From: Mycolicibacterium rhodesiae NBB3
GTDB taxonomy: Bacteria; Actinomycetota; Actinomycetes; Mycobacteriales; Mycobacteriaceae
Direction of reading: 5' to 3'
Assembly (NCBI RefSeq): GCF_000230895.2
Contig: NC_016604.1
Span: forward strand, 5,580,001 to 5,644,000
DNA length: 64,000 nt
Made by a program: the position numbers and the translations under genes. This document shows, in pieces, positions 41,301-47,706 of the stretch. The notes under the pieces are model-generated. The model worked only from the letters and a program-made list of their open reading frames with translations, was not told the DNA's origin and made no database searches. How positions within the stretch are numbered: position 1 is the stretch's first letter; the number at the start of each line of letters is the position of its first letter.

Positions 41301-41347
41301 CCTTCGCCTACGCCGAGGAATGCGTGCGCCAGGAGCAGCAGCGCTAG
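32330..41347 (+). CDS. Giant zinc-ribbon/adenylate cyclase/STAND ATPase protein with seven NTF2-like double repeats
   Basis: 3005 residues. Two zinc ribbons (C8/C11/C22/C25 and C33/C36/C47/C50) precede a class III cyclase domain (about 68-245) whose canonical residues are all there: metal Asp79 and Asp123, adenine-selecting Lys119 and Asp187, Asn194 and Arg198. A STAND-type ATPase follows (Walker A GDPGVGKS 287-294; Walker B LVLDD 385-389), then a helical TPR-like region to about 1070. Residues 1082-3005 are seven units of 275 residues, each two SnoaL/NTF2-like halves. Expected to make cAMP under ATPase and ligand control. No signal peptide or membrane segment. I know no named protein with this layout. 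Confidence 0.93.
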   Translation: MAENRRACASCGAPNEEDARFCEGCGGSLARICVTCGVEASATARFCRGCGAPLNDQTTQPRMPVAGPVRKTVTVMFADLAGSTTFEERVDPETAREVIGRYHELLRSTAERHRAGVTKYIGDGFMAVWGVPEIGADDAVHAVDAAVELQERFVGLAAQIDESHGVELALRVSVNTGEVVVGADDADLVGDALNVGARLESECPRGRVVVGEETWRATRGHYGYESLGKVHVKGRTAPVAVYQWVARQSETTDTAPFVGRGDEVRRLQAAMDDAVSACAARLVTVIGDPGVGKSRLAAEFTRSQVDARVIEARCVLEGTVALSPLVEVLRALDLENDIPASTPERDRLLRDLHGLADGVPGSVEENFWALRRFVEVLATRTPVVLVLDDIQWADTLLLDFIEHLLEWVKDVPVLVLSLARPELRDIRPELVTVSRWGSEAVHLGGLDAGATAELAARVLGATRLPDELLNRLPSSTGGNPLFVRELIGMLAHDGVLIEESHGWRLTIDVDAITIPPTIHALLASRLERLDATDRRVLEIASVVGSDFSLGPVRALADKGTEGIKLSLNRLRRLELAQPSGAYVGDEPVWRFHHVLIRDVAYRRLLKSDRANLHERLADWVASGGQSVAFDADEMIARHLEAAHSYRRELGTADEHTGDLALRSARHYTTSARRALDRDELVSAGTQAARGAAVAAADGALHAELLLIGCEAYLSAGDVAAGAPLVDDLDRIADESLAPWATCYRCQFVVYTEPERLPDVDTRLQGAIDEFTRRKDSAGLAKAHRVRASARSRLGRIGDCEADLFEALIAARHSGDHRQITAALGAAPGAALWGPSPVPKAGGRCLDVVRMQRMTTAAPSLEATSLRHLAVLELLRGRPDKARKMLADARQVVADLGLRHGLMETELFAGIIESMEGDAVAAEPHFRTALDGFKALGVSADAGQAAALLARMVLAQGRIDEADCYAAESERLAGRNLKTAIGWRAVRAEILAAQERYEEAVALARDAVAVAAGTDLVLDHADACLALRRVLDAAGDTEGANAARAKAEMLYAAKEVTARIGRVPPAASPTPTVTPSETTSSPSRLQVTNQSCAFLPAFVRALHAFDVDGALSAFSDRFVYDDHRRLSGDPITGLVEMRRAIERIFEQYSQFEFRVLAVRGQSLNLLWSRWSDTHGNQTSTLYVNEADDDGRVLYHGRFDEDDFEKAYRELDRRYYAGEGVVFAESGALTTECLSAVNQGDFDRLFGELSRSDLRFEPRSRNAFPARSAEDLRASFESLAAMVASSRTWLATVAWVSPEWAVSRFERTAIGLDDERYSWTRILVIGVRGGLLAALCQFEIDDEAAAFAYAEEQSRGFTSRLAVANLASNTFDIVCLAMRDHDAKGAVRVYSKTFAYDDHRRVSGGPVVGIDAMRTGIAMLCEQYPQLEWRTMAVRGELLELRWARQWDDAGNETSGLMVIEVNRSGQIVYQGRFDEDDFDSAIQELDRRYFAGEGAAFAENGIPSSEAPRAMDRNDFGLLFGELCAPDLIVESRSSRAFPHRSAAELRRGFEELNKFVASKRTWNSACAWLSPTVSVIRLEREAIGHDGETYEWAMLLAAEHADGRLITLCEFDPDDEASAFEYAEVKVRAQAGRLVVANKASETLHTLQRAMQAHDIETSTSCYSEIYDYDDHRTISGGAIDSREAMRAAILHVFDQYTDFEHRVLAVRGERAVLFWSKWSDANGNETVGLFVHECEYDGRITHTARFDENDFDAAYRELDQRYYAGEGAEFAEWGNLATEWVAAVNRGDFEKAFGELTAPGAQMESRSRSPFPDPTVSDLGVSYQDLTTMVASMRTWLSIGHWLSHNLWIARFEREAIGHHGEQYSWTWIVVGEARNGQFVSSCIFDIEDEDAAFAYAEERMRTPASRIGVTNRSVQTADMLYRALNAHDIDEVLKHCAEPFTYDDRRRLTGDPIDGRAEVRAAFERVLAQYSHFESRILAVRGDRLHLHWGRWSDDSGNESAALHVFETDGNGRQVYEGRFDEDDFEGAYCELEKRFIAGEGAAYATPITVSMNWITALNRGEVDRMLTEFCTPDVRFQSRSRSAFPERSGAELGASLRELGAMVSSVRTWNSAVHWMSPDCAVVRMQREAQGLDDERYNWTRIYVAEFRSGLLASLCEFELEDEEAAFAYAEERRRASTSRLAVTNRSSDVVRAIVGAATAQDIDAILAHYSERFEYGDHRRLLGHPVHGLSALREAFERILLQYTHSEWRTLAVRGDTLSFHWSRWSDDSGNETAYLHVFEIGDDGLIVYEGRFDEEDFEGACRELERRYYAGEGAAFAVPGVTATEFEMALNARDYDRMFDELAAPDMRLVNRSRSVFGDRSSAEFRASIEELDSMISSVRTWNSAARWLSPNWSIARQEREAVGIDGEQFAWTRIYVAEIRDGRMASLCQFEPDDEAAAFAYAEERIRASTSRLAVTNRSCESAVAMTSAMHDQDIDGIMSLLSEHLEYDDRRQLSGGPIVSRGEFRAAFERILQQYSRFEARILAVRGDRLNLNWSSWSDISGNETSYLHVFEIGDDGRQIYEGRFDEENFEGAYRELEERFYAGEGAEFAEAGNMLTDFTIAANQGDFDRIFGDLSSPDFHVDNRTRSGFPDRPSAQFRASLDELRNMVTSLRTWSSAVCWVSSSWLVFRLEREALGRDGERFSWTRVVASEINDGRVASMCAFEPEDEDQAFAYAEERAQAAASRLAVTNRASERSHAARQAAQARDVDAMVDCYVESFVYDDRRRLSGNPLGDRRSAAEGILAQYAQFDGRTLAVRGDRLCLSWSRWRNDEGFETEYLIVHEVDDSGRFVYEGRFDEDDFEGAYRELTRRHYEGEGAGIAETGRLADDLTTAMDRGEFDRILTELALPEFRLENRSRSIFPDRSAPEMIAGFEEIGRMVVSTRTWNSAVCWLSPSVLIGGFEREAIGADGERYAWGGINVAVQRDGRFASVCLFDAGDEAAAFAYAEECVRQEQQR
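35573..41344 (+). repeat. Seven tandem 825-bp coding repeats in the giant cyclase gene
   Basis: Units start at 35573, 36398, 37223, 38048, 38873, 39698 and 40523; the first six are exactly 825 bp with no gain or loss of a codon. The last loses three codons in its first half (SGNPLGDRRSAAEG) and gains two at the end. Each unit begins SRLxVTNxS, has YDDHRRLSG and LAVRGDRL, a central FDEDDFEGAYRELERRYYAGEG bridge (seen as two shorter parts), a half with SRSxFPDRS and RTWNSA, and ends EEAAAFAYAEE. Confidence 0.95.
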
Positions 41348-41350
41348 CGT
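41345..41350 (+). promoter_or_regulatory. -10 box (TAGCGT) of msrB overlapping the giant gene's stop
   Basis: TAGCGT begins with the TAG stop of the giant gene and ends 6 nt before the msrB ATG; GGAGG also lies in the gap. The gene can therefore be read both from the upstream message and from its own start site. Confidence 0.45.
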
Positions 41351-41356
41351 GGAGGC

Positions 41357-41773
41357 ATGACGACCCCTGCCCCCAAGCTGCAACTGACCGACGACGAGTG
41401 GCGCAAGAAGCTCAACCCGCAGGAGTACCACGTACTTCGCGAAGCAGGCACCGAGCGACCGTTCGTCGGCGAATACACCGACACCAAGACCGACGGCGTC
41501 TACCAGTGCCGGGCGTGCGGTGCCGAATTGTTCCGCAGCAGCGAGAAGTTCGAATCGCATTGCGGCTGGCCATCGTTCTTCGACCCCGCCGACTCCGACG
41601 CGGTGATCCTGCGGTCCGACGACACCCTTGGCATGCACCGCGTCGAGGTCATCTGCGCCAACTGCCACAGCCACCTCGGCCATGTCTTCGAGGGCGAGGG
41701 CTACCCGACGCCGACCGACCAGCGCTACTGCATCAACTCGATCTCACTGAAGCTGGTGCCCGCCGAGAGCTAA
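41357..41773 (+). CDS. msrB: Peptide methionine-(R)-S-oxide reductase
   Basis: 138 residues. MsrB repairs oxidised methionine (R isomer) with thioredoxin. Zinc ligands are visible as CRACG and CANCHSHLGH; the catalytic cysteine is in RYCINSISL near the end; the substrate-site GWPSFFD and GHVFEGEG are standard. Start ATG at 41357 is 9 nt after the giant gene's stop. In M. tuberculosis this gene (Rv2674) directly follows aftC, so the two intervening genes here are extra. Confidence 0.96.
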   Translation: MTTPAPKLQLTDDEWRKKLNPQEYHVLREAGTERPFVGEYTDTKTDGVYQCRACGAELFRSSEKFESHCGWPSFFDPADSDAVILRSDDTLGMHRVEVICANCHSHLGHVFEGEGYPTPTDQRYCINSISLKLVPAES

Positions 41774-42081
41774 CCCGGGTAGACGCCGAACTCGGCATGG
41801 TCCTCGGTGTCGGCAACGCATTGGAAGATCAACGGCGCCGTCATTGCATTACCCGAGTAGCAGGTGAACGGCCCGATCTGCTGATATTTGTCCCCGTTGG
41901 GGTCGTACTGGGCAGCGAAGTCAGCCGCGGTGACGCAGTCGATATCGCCAACAGTGATCACGACGCTCTGCCCGTCGCGCGGCGGGCAGTGGCTTCCGCC
42001 CGGCGGTTGCGCCACTGCGCTCGGGGCCATCGCGAGCGCGACCAGCGGTAAGGTGGTGGTGATCAACGCCTTGAGGCTCAT
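41770..42081 (-). CDS. Small exported four-cysteine protein
   Basis: 103 residues. Signal peptide (LKALITTTLPLVALAMAPSAVA) then a mature domain of about 80 residues with four cysteines (SHCPPRD, DIDCVTA, PFTCYSG, FQCVADT), likely two disulfides. This looks like the small exported mycobacterial proteins with no known role. Its stop overlaps the convergent msrB end by 4 nt. Confidence 0.8.
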   Translation of the reverse strand: MSLKALITTTLPLVALAMAPSAVAQPPGGSHCPPRDGQSVVITVGDIDCVTAADFAAQYDPNGDKYQQIGPFTCYSGNAMTAPLIFQCVADTEDHAEFGVYPG

Positions 42082-42105
42082 TGCCCAATAATGACCGGCC
42101 GCCGT

Positions 42106-43761
42106 CTAGGTCGTCGGATATTCGGGAATCCAGCGCACCTCGTCGATGCGCGCTGCCAGCTCGTCGTCGCTGCGTTTGGGTGCCACGCCGTCCGCGACGG
42201 CCTGCCGCCCGACCGCGAGCGCGATGCGCACCGCGATCTCGGGAACGTCGTTCCATGCGGGCAACAGCGGTGCATCCGGATCGGTGAGCGCCGGTGAAGC
42301 GTCGCCGAGACTGGCCGCCGCCGCGCGCATCATCTCGTCGGTGACCCGGGTCGCCTGCGCCGCGGTCACCGCCAACCCCATCGCCGGGAAGATGTACGCG
42401 TTGTTGCACTGCGCGACCGGACGCTGCACCCCGTTGCGAACCAAGGGCGCGAACGGCGAGCCGGTCGCAATCAACGCCCGCCCGTCGGTCCACTCATCCA
42501 ATTCGGCTGGATGCGCCTCCGCCCGGCTGGTCGGGTTGGACAGCGGGAAGATGATCGGTCGGTCGGTCTTGGACGCGAGCTCGCGCACAATTTGCTCGGT
42601 GAACGCACCCGCCGCGGTCGAAAGACCCAGCAGCACACCGACATCGATGTGATGGACGACATCGGCGAGCTGTGCGGCGCCGGACACTCCCCACCCCGCG
42701 ACCGCACTCGCCGGCTGGGCGAACGAACGCTGCCCCTCCGACAGATCCGTGCGGTCGTCGGTCAGCAGTCCCACGACGTCTACCACCCAGATCCGCGACG
42801 TCGCTTCCTGTTCGGATATGCCCTGCGCGACCATCTCCCGCCTGACCATGTTCAGCACGCCGATACCGGCCGAGCCCGCACCCAGCATCACGACCTGCTG
42901 CTGTGACAGCGGCCGGCCTGCGATGGTCGCGGCGCCATGCAACGCCCCCAGCGCCACCGCCGCGGTGCCCTGAATGTCGTCATTGAAGGTGAGCAGCTTG
43001 TCGCGATAGCGCTCGAGAATCGGCTGGGCATGCGCAGTCGCGAAGTCCTCCCACTGCAGCAGCACGTCGGGCATTTCCTCGTGCACCGCGGTCACGAACT
43101 CGTCGATGAATGCGAAGTACTCCTCATCCGCGACCCGGCGGTGACGCCAGCCCAGATACTCCGGATCTTCCAGCAGTTCGACGTTGTCGGTCCCCACGTC
43201 GAGCACGATCGGCAGAGTGCGCGCCGGATCGATCCCGCCGATCAGCGTGTACAGCGAGAGCTTGCCGATGGGGATGCCCATCCCGCCGATGCCTTGATCG
43301 CCGAGTCCGAGTATCCGCTGACCGTCGGTCACCACAATCACGTCGACGTCGTGTCGATCAGCGGGACGATTGCGCAATACCTCGCGCAGGTAGTCGCGAT
43401 CCGGATACGAGACGAACAGACCACGCGGTCTGCGGTAGATCTCGCTGAACCGCTGGCAGGCCTCGCCGACCGTCGGTGTGTACACGATCGGCATGGTCTC
43501 GGGGATGTGGTCGCGCAGCAGCCGGTAGAACAGCGTCTCGTTGCGATCCTGAAGAGCCCGCAGATAGATGTGTTGGTCCAGACCCTCACGGCGAGTGCTG
43601 AATTCGCGCCAGCTGTGCTTGGCCTGCTCCTCGAGTGTCTTCTCGGCAGTCGGCAACAGCCCGAGCAGACCCAGCTCGAGGCGCTCCGCATGGGTGAACG
43701 CCGTGCCCTTGGTCCGCAGCGCGTCGAACATGAGATCTTGTCCGGTCTTCCGTTCTGGCAC
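42106..43761 (-). CDS. mez: NAD(P)-dependent malic enzyme
   Basis: Oxidative decarboxylation of malate to pyruvate, an anaplerotic node. 551 residues from the GTG at 43761. Malic signature: the N-terminal MPIVYTPTVGEACQRF with the catalytic tyrosine, the substrate and metal segment VVTDGQRILGLGDQGIGGMG, the NAD site VMLGAGSAGIGV, and IIFPLSNPTSRAEA. TAGCGT lies 6 nt before this GTG; a GTG two codons upstream would start inside the promoter box. In M. tuberculosis mez is elsewhere (Rv2332), so its place between msrB and hemQ is a rearrangement. Confidence 0.95.
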   Translation of the reverse strand: MPERKTGQDLMFDALRTKGTAFTHAERLELGLLGLLPTAEKTLEEQAKHSWREFSTRREGLDQHIYLRALQDRNETLFYRLLRDHIPETMPIVYTPTVGEACQRFSEIYRRPRGLFVSYPDRDYLREVLRNRPADRHDVDVIVVTDGQRILGLGDQGIGGMGIPIGKLSLYTLIGGIDPARTLPIVLDVGTDNVELLEDPEYLGWRHRRVADEEYFAFIDEFVTAVHEEMPDVLLQWEDFATAHAQPILERYRDKLLTFNDDIQGTAAVALGALHGAATIAGRPLSQQQVVMLGAGSAGIGVLNMVRREMVAQGISEQEATSRIWVVDVVGLLTDDRTDLSEGQRSFAQPASAVAGWGVSGAAQLADVVHHIDVGVLLGLSTAAGAFTEQIVRELASKTDRPIIFPLSNPTSRAEAHPAELDEWTDGRALIATGSPFAPLVRNGVQRPVAQCNNAYIFPAMGLAVTAAQATRVTDEMMRAAAASLGDASPALTDPDAPLLPAWNDVPEIAVRIALAVGRQAVADGVAPKRSDDELAARIDEVRWIPEYPTT

Positions 43762-43767
43762 GATCAC

Positions 43768-43773
43768 ACGCTA
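43768..43773 (-). promoter_or_regulatory. -10 box (TAGCGT) of mez
   Basis: TAGCGT on the minus strand ends 6 nt before the GTG at 43761, which decides the start against the GTG at 43767 that directly touches the box. Confidence 0.5.
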
Positions 43774-43820
43774 TCGGGCAGCCAGGCCGTTACGGGACTG
43801 AACAATTCGATCCGGCTATG

Positions 43821-44516
43821 TCAGGGCAGCGAGGCAATCAGTTGCTCGGGACTCACCCGCGGCCCCGTGAAGAACGGGGTCTCCTCGCGGGTATGTCGGC
43901 GGGCATCGGTGGCACGCAGCTCCCGCATCAAATCGACGATGCGATACAACTCGGGCGCCTCGAACGCCAGGATCCACTCGTAGTCCCCGAGCGCGAAGGC
44001 GGGCACCGTGTTCGCGCGGACGTCCTTGTATTCGCGAGCGGCCATACCGTGCTCGGCGAGCATCTTTCGGCGCTCGTCGTCGGGCAGCAGATACCACTCC
44101 AGCGATCGCACGAACGGGTAGACGCAGACATAATTGCCCGGCTCCTCGCCGGCGAGGAACGCGGGAATGTGGCTTTTGTTGAACTCGGCAGGGCGGTGTA
44201 GCGCCACACTGCTCCACACCGGATCGCTCACACGGCCGAGCGCAGTCGTGCGCCGGAAGTCGGAATACGTGGCCTGCAGCGCCTCGACGGTCTCCGCATG
44301 GGTCCAGAACATGAAGTCGGCGTCGGCCCGCATGCCGGCGATGTCGTAGATCCCGCGCACCACGACGCCCTTGTCCTCCTGCTGCTTGAGGAACGTCGCC
44401 GTCTCGTCGACCACGGCCGAGCGGTCCTCGCCCAACTCCCCCGGCTCCACCGAGAACACCGAAAACATCAGGTAGCGGACTTCTGCGTTGAGCGCGTCGT
44501 AGTCGAGCTTGGCCAT
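43821..44516 (-). CDS. hemQ: Coproheme decarboxylase HemQ
   Basis: 231 residues of the chlorite-dismutase-like family. HemQ decarboxylates coproheme to haem b, the last step of the coproporphyrin-dependent pathway used by Actinobacteria. Visible are NYVCVYPFVRSLEWYLLP with the catalytic tyrosine and LAEHGMAAREYKDV with the proximal haem histidine. It lies 4 nt after cgoX in the same direction, completing a hemE-cgoX-hemQ run. Corresponds to Rv2676c. Confidence 0.96.
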   Translation of the reverse strand: MAKLDYDALNAEVRYLMFSVFSVEPGELGEDRSAVVDETATFLKQQEDKGVVVRGIYDIAGMRADADFMFWTHAETVEALQATYSDFRRTTALGRVSDPVWSSVALHRPAEFNKSHIPAFLAGEEPGNYVCVYPFVRSLEWYLLPDDERRKMLAEHGMAAREYKDVRANTVPAFALGDYEWILAFEAPELYRIVDLMRELRATDARRHTREETPFFTGPRVSPEQLIASLP

Positions 44517-44520
44517 GGCC

Positions 44521-45885
44521 CTATCGTGCCACGCGCGAGGTCACCAGCGACGCGGCCGCCCGTGTGGCCGCGCCCACACACGCGGGGACGCCGATACCGT
44601 CCAGATAGGCGCCGGCGACGGCCAACGTCGGCGGCAGCCCGGCCCGCAGGTCGGCGATCAGTTCGCCGTGGCCCGGCCCGTACTGCGGCATCGCATCGAT
44701 CCACCGCTGGACGTGATAGTCCTCGGGTTCCGCCGCCACATCGAACACCGTCGCCAGATCCTGCGCCGCCCACGCCAACAGGTCTTCGTCACCGACATTG
44801 CGTGCCAGATCGTCACCGAATCTGCCATAAGACAAGCGCACCAGCTCGACGTTGCCGCGTCGGCCCCACTTCTGGGTCGACAGGGTTATCGCCTTGGCGT
44901 GCAACCGTTCTCCGCCGGCAACCAGCACTCCGGATTGCTGCGGCACCGGCGTCCCGCCGGGCAGTGCCAATGCCACCAGCGCACTCGACGCGACCCCGAT
45001 GCGTCGCGCCGCCGCCGCGGTGCGCGGCGCGACTCCCTCGACGAGACGGGCGAGCCTCGGTGCGGGTACGGCAAGGACCGCCGCATCGGCCTGGTGACGC
45101 ATGCCTTCGTCATCGACGATCTCCCAGCCCTGCTGTCCACGATCGACTCGCTCGACAGCGACCTGCAGCCAGCGGATGCCTGCCCGCCGGACGAGCTCGT
45201 CCACCAGCACCGCGTACCCGCCGTCGATCGCGCCGAACACCGACCCGGTAACCGACGGCGCCGACGCCGCCAGTGCGTCACGAACCGCATCGGTCAGGCT
45301 GCGCGCGCCGCGGTCCAGTGCGGCGGCCAGCGGCGGAAGGGCAGAGCGGACCCCGATGGTGGCTGACGAGCCTGCGTAGACGCCCCCCAGCAGTGGATCG
45401 ACCGACCGGGCCACGACCTGATCGCCGAAGCGGTGCCCGACCAGTTCCGCAACGGAAGGGTCGGCACCTGGGCGCCAGCTGAAGGGGCGGGTCGGCTCGT
45501 CGCGAATCCAGGCGAGTGTCGCGTCATCCACGAGTCCGGTCAGCGCCTCCGCGTGCGCAGGAATGCCCTGCAGCGTGTCCGAGGGCAACGCGTGCAGCCG
45601 CCCCTGGCTGTAGATCAACGGCCGCGCGCCCGTGGTGGAAATCTGCCTGCCCGCCAGCCCCAACTCCGCGAGCAGCGCGGGCACCTCCGGACGGCGCGCG
45701 ACGAAGGCTTCGGCGCCGACGTCCATCGGCTGGCCACCGATTCGCTCGGTCCGCAACACTCCGCCGAGCCGATCGGCCGGGTCGAACACCGTGATCGATG
45801 CGTCCGGCCCCGCCGCGACGCGCAGCCGGTAGGCGGCAACCAGACCCGAAATACCGCCGCCGACAACGGAATACGATGCGCTCAC
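44521..45885 (-). CDS. cgoX: Coproporphyrinogen III oxidase (protoporphyrinogen oxidase family)
   Basis: 454-residue FAD-dependent oxidase that oxidises coproporphyrinogen III to coproporphyrin III; older names are hemY/hemG. The dinucleotide fold is SYSVVGGGISGLVAAYRLRV, and the C-terminal FAD segment is LAVAGAYLDGIGVPACVGAA. The substrate-channel region GAEAFVARRPEVPALLAELG is present. The gene overlaps hemE by 4 nt and precedes hemQ by 4 nt, forming a haem operon. Matches Rv2677c in order. Confidence 0.95.
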   Translation of the reverse strand: MSASYSVVGGGISGLVAAYRLRVAAGPDASITVFDPADRLGGVLRTERIGGQPMDVGAEAFVARRPEVPALLAELGLAGRQISTTGARPLIYSQGRLHALPSDTLQGIPAHAEALTGLVDDATLAWIRDEPTRPFSWRPGADPSVAELVGHRFGDQVVARSVDPLLGGVYAGSSATIGVRSALPPLAAALDRGARSLTDAVRDALAASAPSVTGSVFGAIDGGYAVLVDELVRRAGIRWLQVAVERVDRGQQGWEIVDDEGMRHQADAAVLAVPAPRLARLVEGVAPRTAAAARRIGVASSALVALALPGGTPVPQQSGVLVAGGERLHAKAITLSTQKWGRRGNVELVRLSYGRFGDDLARNVGDEDLLAWAAQDLATVFDVAAEPEDYHVQRWIDAMPQYGPGHGELIADLRAGLPPTLAVAGAYLDGIGVPACVGAATRAAASLVTSRVAR

Positions 45886-46931
45886 AACGAGTGCACCAAC
45901 GCCACCAGTTCAGTGATCACGTCGGGGTCGGTACCTGGCAGCACGCCGTGCCCGAGATTGAAGATGTGGCCGGCCGCTCCGGCGTCGACCGCGCGACGGG
46001 CGTCCTCGACGACGGCGCGCGCCGCCCGCTCGACGACCGGCCAGCCCGCAAGAAGAACCACCGGATCGAGGTTGCCCTGTAGGGCGGTGCCGGGTGCCAC
46101 CCTCGTTGCGGCGTCGGTCAGCGAGGTGCGCCAGTCGACGCCGACGACCGACGCCCCTGCCTCACCCATTGCGCCGAGGAGCTCGGCGGTGCCGACCCCG
46201 AAGTGGGTCATCGGTACACCGGCGTCCTTCAGGGTGGAGAACACCCGCGAGCTGTGCGGCAGCACGTAGGTGCGGTAATCGGCCAGCGAGAGCGTCCCGG
46301 CCCACGAGTCGAACAGCTGAATCGCGTCGACACCGGCCGTGAGCTGCGTCTGGAGGAATGCGATCGTCACATCGGTGAGCGTCGTCATCAGCGCGTGCCA
46401 GGTGTCGGACTCCCCCAGCATCATCGCTTTGGTGCGCTCGTGATTGCGGCTCGGACCGCCCTCCACCAGATAGGACGCCAAGGTGAACGGCGCGCCCGCG
46501 AACCCGATGAGCGGGACATCGCCGAGCTCGGACACCAAGTTCGTCACGGCGTCGGCGACCGGTGCAACCTGCTGCGGCTCCAGCGGTTTGATCGCATTGA
46601 CATCGGCGACGGTCCGCACCGGATGGTCGATCACCGGCCCGACATCCGGCACGATGTCCAGTTCGATGCCCGCGGCTCGCAGCGGCACGACGATGTCCGA
46701 GAACAGGATGGCGGCGTCCACGCCGTGCCTGCGAATCGGTTGCAGCGTGATCTCGGTGATCAGCTCCGCGTCGAAACAGGCCTGCATCATCGTGTTCTTG
46801 GCGCGCAATGCGCGGTACTCGGGCAGCGAACGTCCGGCTTGGCGCATGAACCACACCGGCACGCGGCTTGGCTTGCGGCCGCGAGCGGCGGCGAGATAGG
46901 GCGAGTCGGGCAGCTCACGGCGGGTAGTCAT
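45882..46931 (-). CDS. hemE: Uroporphyrinogen decarboxylase
   Basis: 349 residues. HemE converts uroporphyrinogen III to coproporphyrinogen III. The N-terminal signature PVWFMRQAGRSLPEYR and the later AAILFSDIVVPL and IGFAGAPFTLASYL segments are diagnostic. I start at the ATG at 46931 (MTTRRELPDSPYLAA), the usual N-terminus; in-frame ATGs upstream add unlike residues. It begins the hemE-cgoX-hemQ run (4-nt overlap with cgoX). Confidence 0.97.
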   Translation of the reverse strand: MTTRRELPDSPYLAAARGRKPSRVPVWFMRQAGRSLPEYRALRAKNTMMQACFDAELITEITLQPIRRHGVDAAILFSDIVVPLRAAGIELDIVPDVGPVIDHPVRTVADVNAIKPLEPQQVAPVADAVTNLVSELGDVPLIGFAGAPFTLASYLVEGGPSRNHERTKAMMLGESDTWHALMTTLTDVTIAFLQTQLTAGVDAIQLFDSWAGTLSLADYRTYVLPHSSRVFSTLKDAGVPMTHFGVGTAELLGAMGEAGASVVGVDWRTSLTDAATRVAPGTALQGNLDPVVLLAGWPVVERAARAVVEDARRAVDAGAAGHIFNLGHGVLPGTDPDVITELVALVHSL

Positions 46932-47109
46932 CGGTTCCAATGCTGCCATGCCCACCCGGTAGCGCCCCAATTCGCGGTCCGGACGCACCCGCCTTCGCTC
47001 TGCGGATAGGCGGCAGCGACGACGGATGGAGCAAACATCGCCTGACCACGGCAGATCGACCGGGAGTCGAAAATCGGCGCGCCTGCGCACAGTCCTGACG
47101 GAATGGGGC

Positions 47110-47115
47110 TAGCGT
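47110..47115 (+). promoter_or_regulatory. -10 box (TAGCGT) of the DUF3000 gene
   Basis: TAGCGT ends 6 nt before the GTG at 47122 and only 3 nt before the ATG at 47119, which favours the GTG as the leaderless start. Confidence 0.45.
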
Positions 47116-47121
47116 CGAATG

Positions 47122-47703
47122 GTGACCACCGCCGAACCAGTTCAATTTCGCGAAGCGGTGGCGGCCATGAATGCCACCACCGTCCGAGCGGAGATAGAGC
47201 TCGGCCCCATCCGCCCGCCACAGCGGCTGGCCCCGTTCAGCTATGCGCTGGGCGCCGAAGTGCGCCATCCGGAGACGGCGATCGTTCCCGAACGTTCGGA
47301 GGGAGACGCCTTCGGGCGGCTCATCCTGTTGCACGACCCCGAAGGCGCGGAGGCCTGGGACGGCACGATGCGGCTGGTCGCGTATATCCAGGCCGACCTG
47401 GACGCCAGTGAAGCCGTGGACCCGCTGTTGCCGGAAGTCGCGTGGAGTTGGCTCGTCGACGCGTTGGAGACGCGGGCCGAGCATGTCACCGCGCTCGGCG
47501 GAACTGTCACCGCCACCACCTCGGTGCGCTACGGCGACATCTCCGGCCCGCCACGCGCCCATCAGCTCGAGCTACGGGCGTCGTGGACGGCGACCACGCT
47601 GCAGCTTGGCCCGCATGTCGAGGCTTTCTGCGAGGTGCTCGAGCATGCCGCCGGGTTACCGCCGACGGGTGTCACCGACCTGAGCTCCCGCACCCGCGCC
47701 TGA
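47122..47703 (+). CDS. DUF3000 family protein
   Basis: 193 residues of an Actinobacteria-specific soluble family with no known activity; the pattern IELGPIRPPQRLAPFSYALG and ALETRAEHVTALGGTVTATT is typical. It sits directly before the RNase D-like gene with only 3 nt between, as in M. tuberculosis (Rv2680-Rv2681), so a shared transcript is likely. The echA15 gene usually found upstream is absent here. Confidence 0.88.
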   Translation: MTTAEPVQFREAVAAMNATTVRAEIELGPIRPPQRLAPFSYALGAEVRHPETAIVPERSEGDAFGRLILLHDPEGAEAWDGTMRLVAYIQADLDASEAVDPLLPEVAWSWLVDALETRAEHVTALGGTVTATTSVRYGDISGPPRAHQLELRASWTATTLQLGPHVEAFCEVLEHAAGLPPTGVTDLSSRTRA

Positions 47704-47706
47704 GGG

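Noticed and set aside
35573..41344. The long 825-bp periodicity as a CRISPR or non-coding satellite
   Set aside because: The period is coding, in one intact frame, with protein-level conservation and no short identical repeats or unique spacers.
42937..43983. 348-codon plus-strand frame opposite mez
   Set aside because: Shadow of the malic enzyme gene; no domain and no ribosome-binding site.
46932..47090. N-terminal extension of HemE
   Set aside because: Residues are arginine-rich and unlike any HemE; the ATG at 46931 gives the family N-terminus.
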